NCBI GenBank assembly: GCA_964517265.1
Contig: CAZFBS010000001.1
Coordinates: forward strand, 124,001-188,000
DNA: 64,000 nucleotides
Source of the DNA: REEP01 sp964517265
Lineage (GTDB): Bacteria > Pseudomonadota > Alphaproteobacteria > Rhodospirillales > Defluviicoccaceae
Direction: 5' to 3'
Below the pieces are notes generated by a model. It was not told the DNA's origin and searched no databases. It worked only from the letters and a program-made list of their open reading frames with translations. This document shows positions 63,666-64,000 of the stretch, one piece after another. A program made the translations under genes and the position numbers. Positions within the stretch are counted from its first letter, which is position 1, and every line of letters begins with the position of its first letter.

Positions 63666-64000
63666 CGGCCAGCGGCCTGTCCTTGAATCGATTCGGGCAT
63701 GGCGAGAACAGTTGGCGCGAGTGCGCCCGGGGAGTGCCGCTCGCGCAGCCGATCCGGCCGTCTCCGTGCGGATGAACGGCTCGCCCGTCACCGGGGCGAG
63801 CGGCCGACGGTGAGACAACAGCAGAACTTCCTGCGAACAAGATACGCGAGAGTGTGGCTCGGTTAACACAATCTGCGCTCGAATCGGATAATAATTACTG
63901 GCAATCGCAGCCGGAGGGTTGACCGCGGCGCCAAAGCAGGTAACTTTTGTAGCGCAGGAGCCAGTGATACGCAGAAAACGATCAATGCAAGAAACGTTAG
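63666..64000. other. Right-end intergenic region
   Basis: These 335 bases contain no convincing gene. A perfect 8-bp inverted repeat (GCTCGCCC at 63779-63786 and GGGCGAGC at 63794-63801) lies about 110 bases after the nnrS stop, without a T-run. The last 140 bases are AT-richer and may be the upstream or end region of a gene outside the window. Confidence 0.5.

Noticed and set aside
62199..63869. 556-codon frame opposite nnrS
   Set aside because: Shadow of a membrane protein gene; Arg/Pro/Gln-rich and without similarity.

Overview
This window is GC-rich chromosomal DNA from an alphaproteobacterium, most likely of the Rhodospirillales type. The evidence is gene content, not a database match: two HWE-family histidine kinases with short single-domain response regulators, OpgG/OpgH glucan synthesis, OlsB/OlsA-type ornithine-lipid synthesis, ETF-QO, an IscR with alphaproteobacterial cysteine spacing, and a SAM-II riboswitch ahead of metZ. 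No tRNA, rRNA, CRISPR array, transposase or prophage gene was found. Coding density is high and most genes are core metabolism or housekeeping.

Layout. 1-7474: the 5' part of a P-type cation ATPase, NADP isocitrate dehydrogenase, the opgGH pair, and metZ behind a promoter and a SAM-II riboswitch. 7475-13853: a more accessory stretch with an unusually AT-rich PAP2 phosphatase gene, a three-gene ABC exporter (membrane-fusion protein, FtsX-like permease, ATPase), a 66-residue HigA-like protein and an OprO/P-type porin. 13899-22167: trkA/trkH potassium uptake, TPR protein-ispE, ETF-QO, and a uracil-DNA glycosylase-moaB pair. 22247-27330: a signalling island with a CheB-like methylesterase carrying a zinc-ribbon tail, opposite a giant CheB-CheR-PAS-HWE kinase and its receiver. 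27484-35225: hspQ, two rSAM-associated-type transferases, rnhB, the ornithine-lipid pair, a GNAT enzyme, and etfBA-hbd. 35615-45459: a secreted Cache-domain protein, YihY, uppP, gltBD and two small conserved proteins. 45500-50903: a six-PAS HWE kinase with receiver, an orphan FliL-like protein, a ferritin-like protein and Bcp. 50961-63665: glnE, tyrS, anmK, a hydrolase, a run of cysE, iscR, two cysteine desulfurases and ferredoxin, then tenA and nnrS.

How the parts connect. EtfAB, ETF-QO and 3-hydroxybutyryl-CoA dehydrogenase belong to acyl-CoA oxidation feeding the quinone pool. GltBD and GlnE are the ammonium-assimilation arm. MetZ, CysE and the two desulfurases handle sulfur: CysE makes the precursor of the cysteine that the desulfurases consume, and IscR and ferredoxin sit in the same run. 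OpgGH, UppP, AnmK, PlsC/OlsB and YihY are envelope functions. The two HWE kinase-receiver pairs have no membrane segments and are likely cytoplasmic sensors.

Most unusual points: the twin-CheB/HWE island with nested inverted repeats between its divergent genes; a cysE-iscR-desulfurase-iscS-fdx run with no scaffold gene (no iscU, sufBCD or hscAB) in the window; the SAM-II riboswitch; and short operator-like dyads ahead of gltB and the ETF-QO gene. I did not find a cluster I could defend as a wholly new system.
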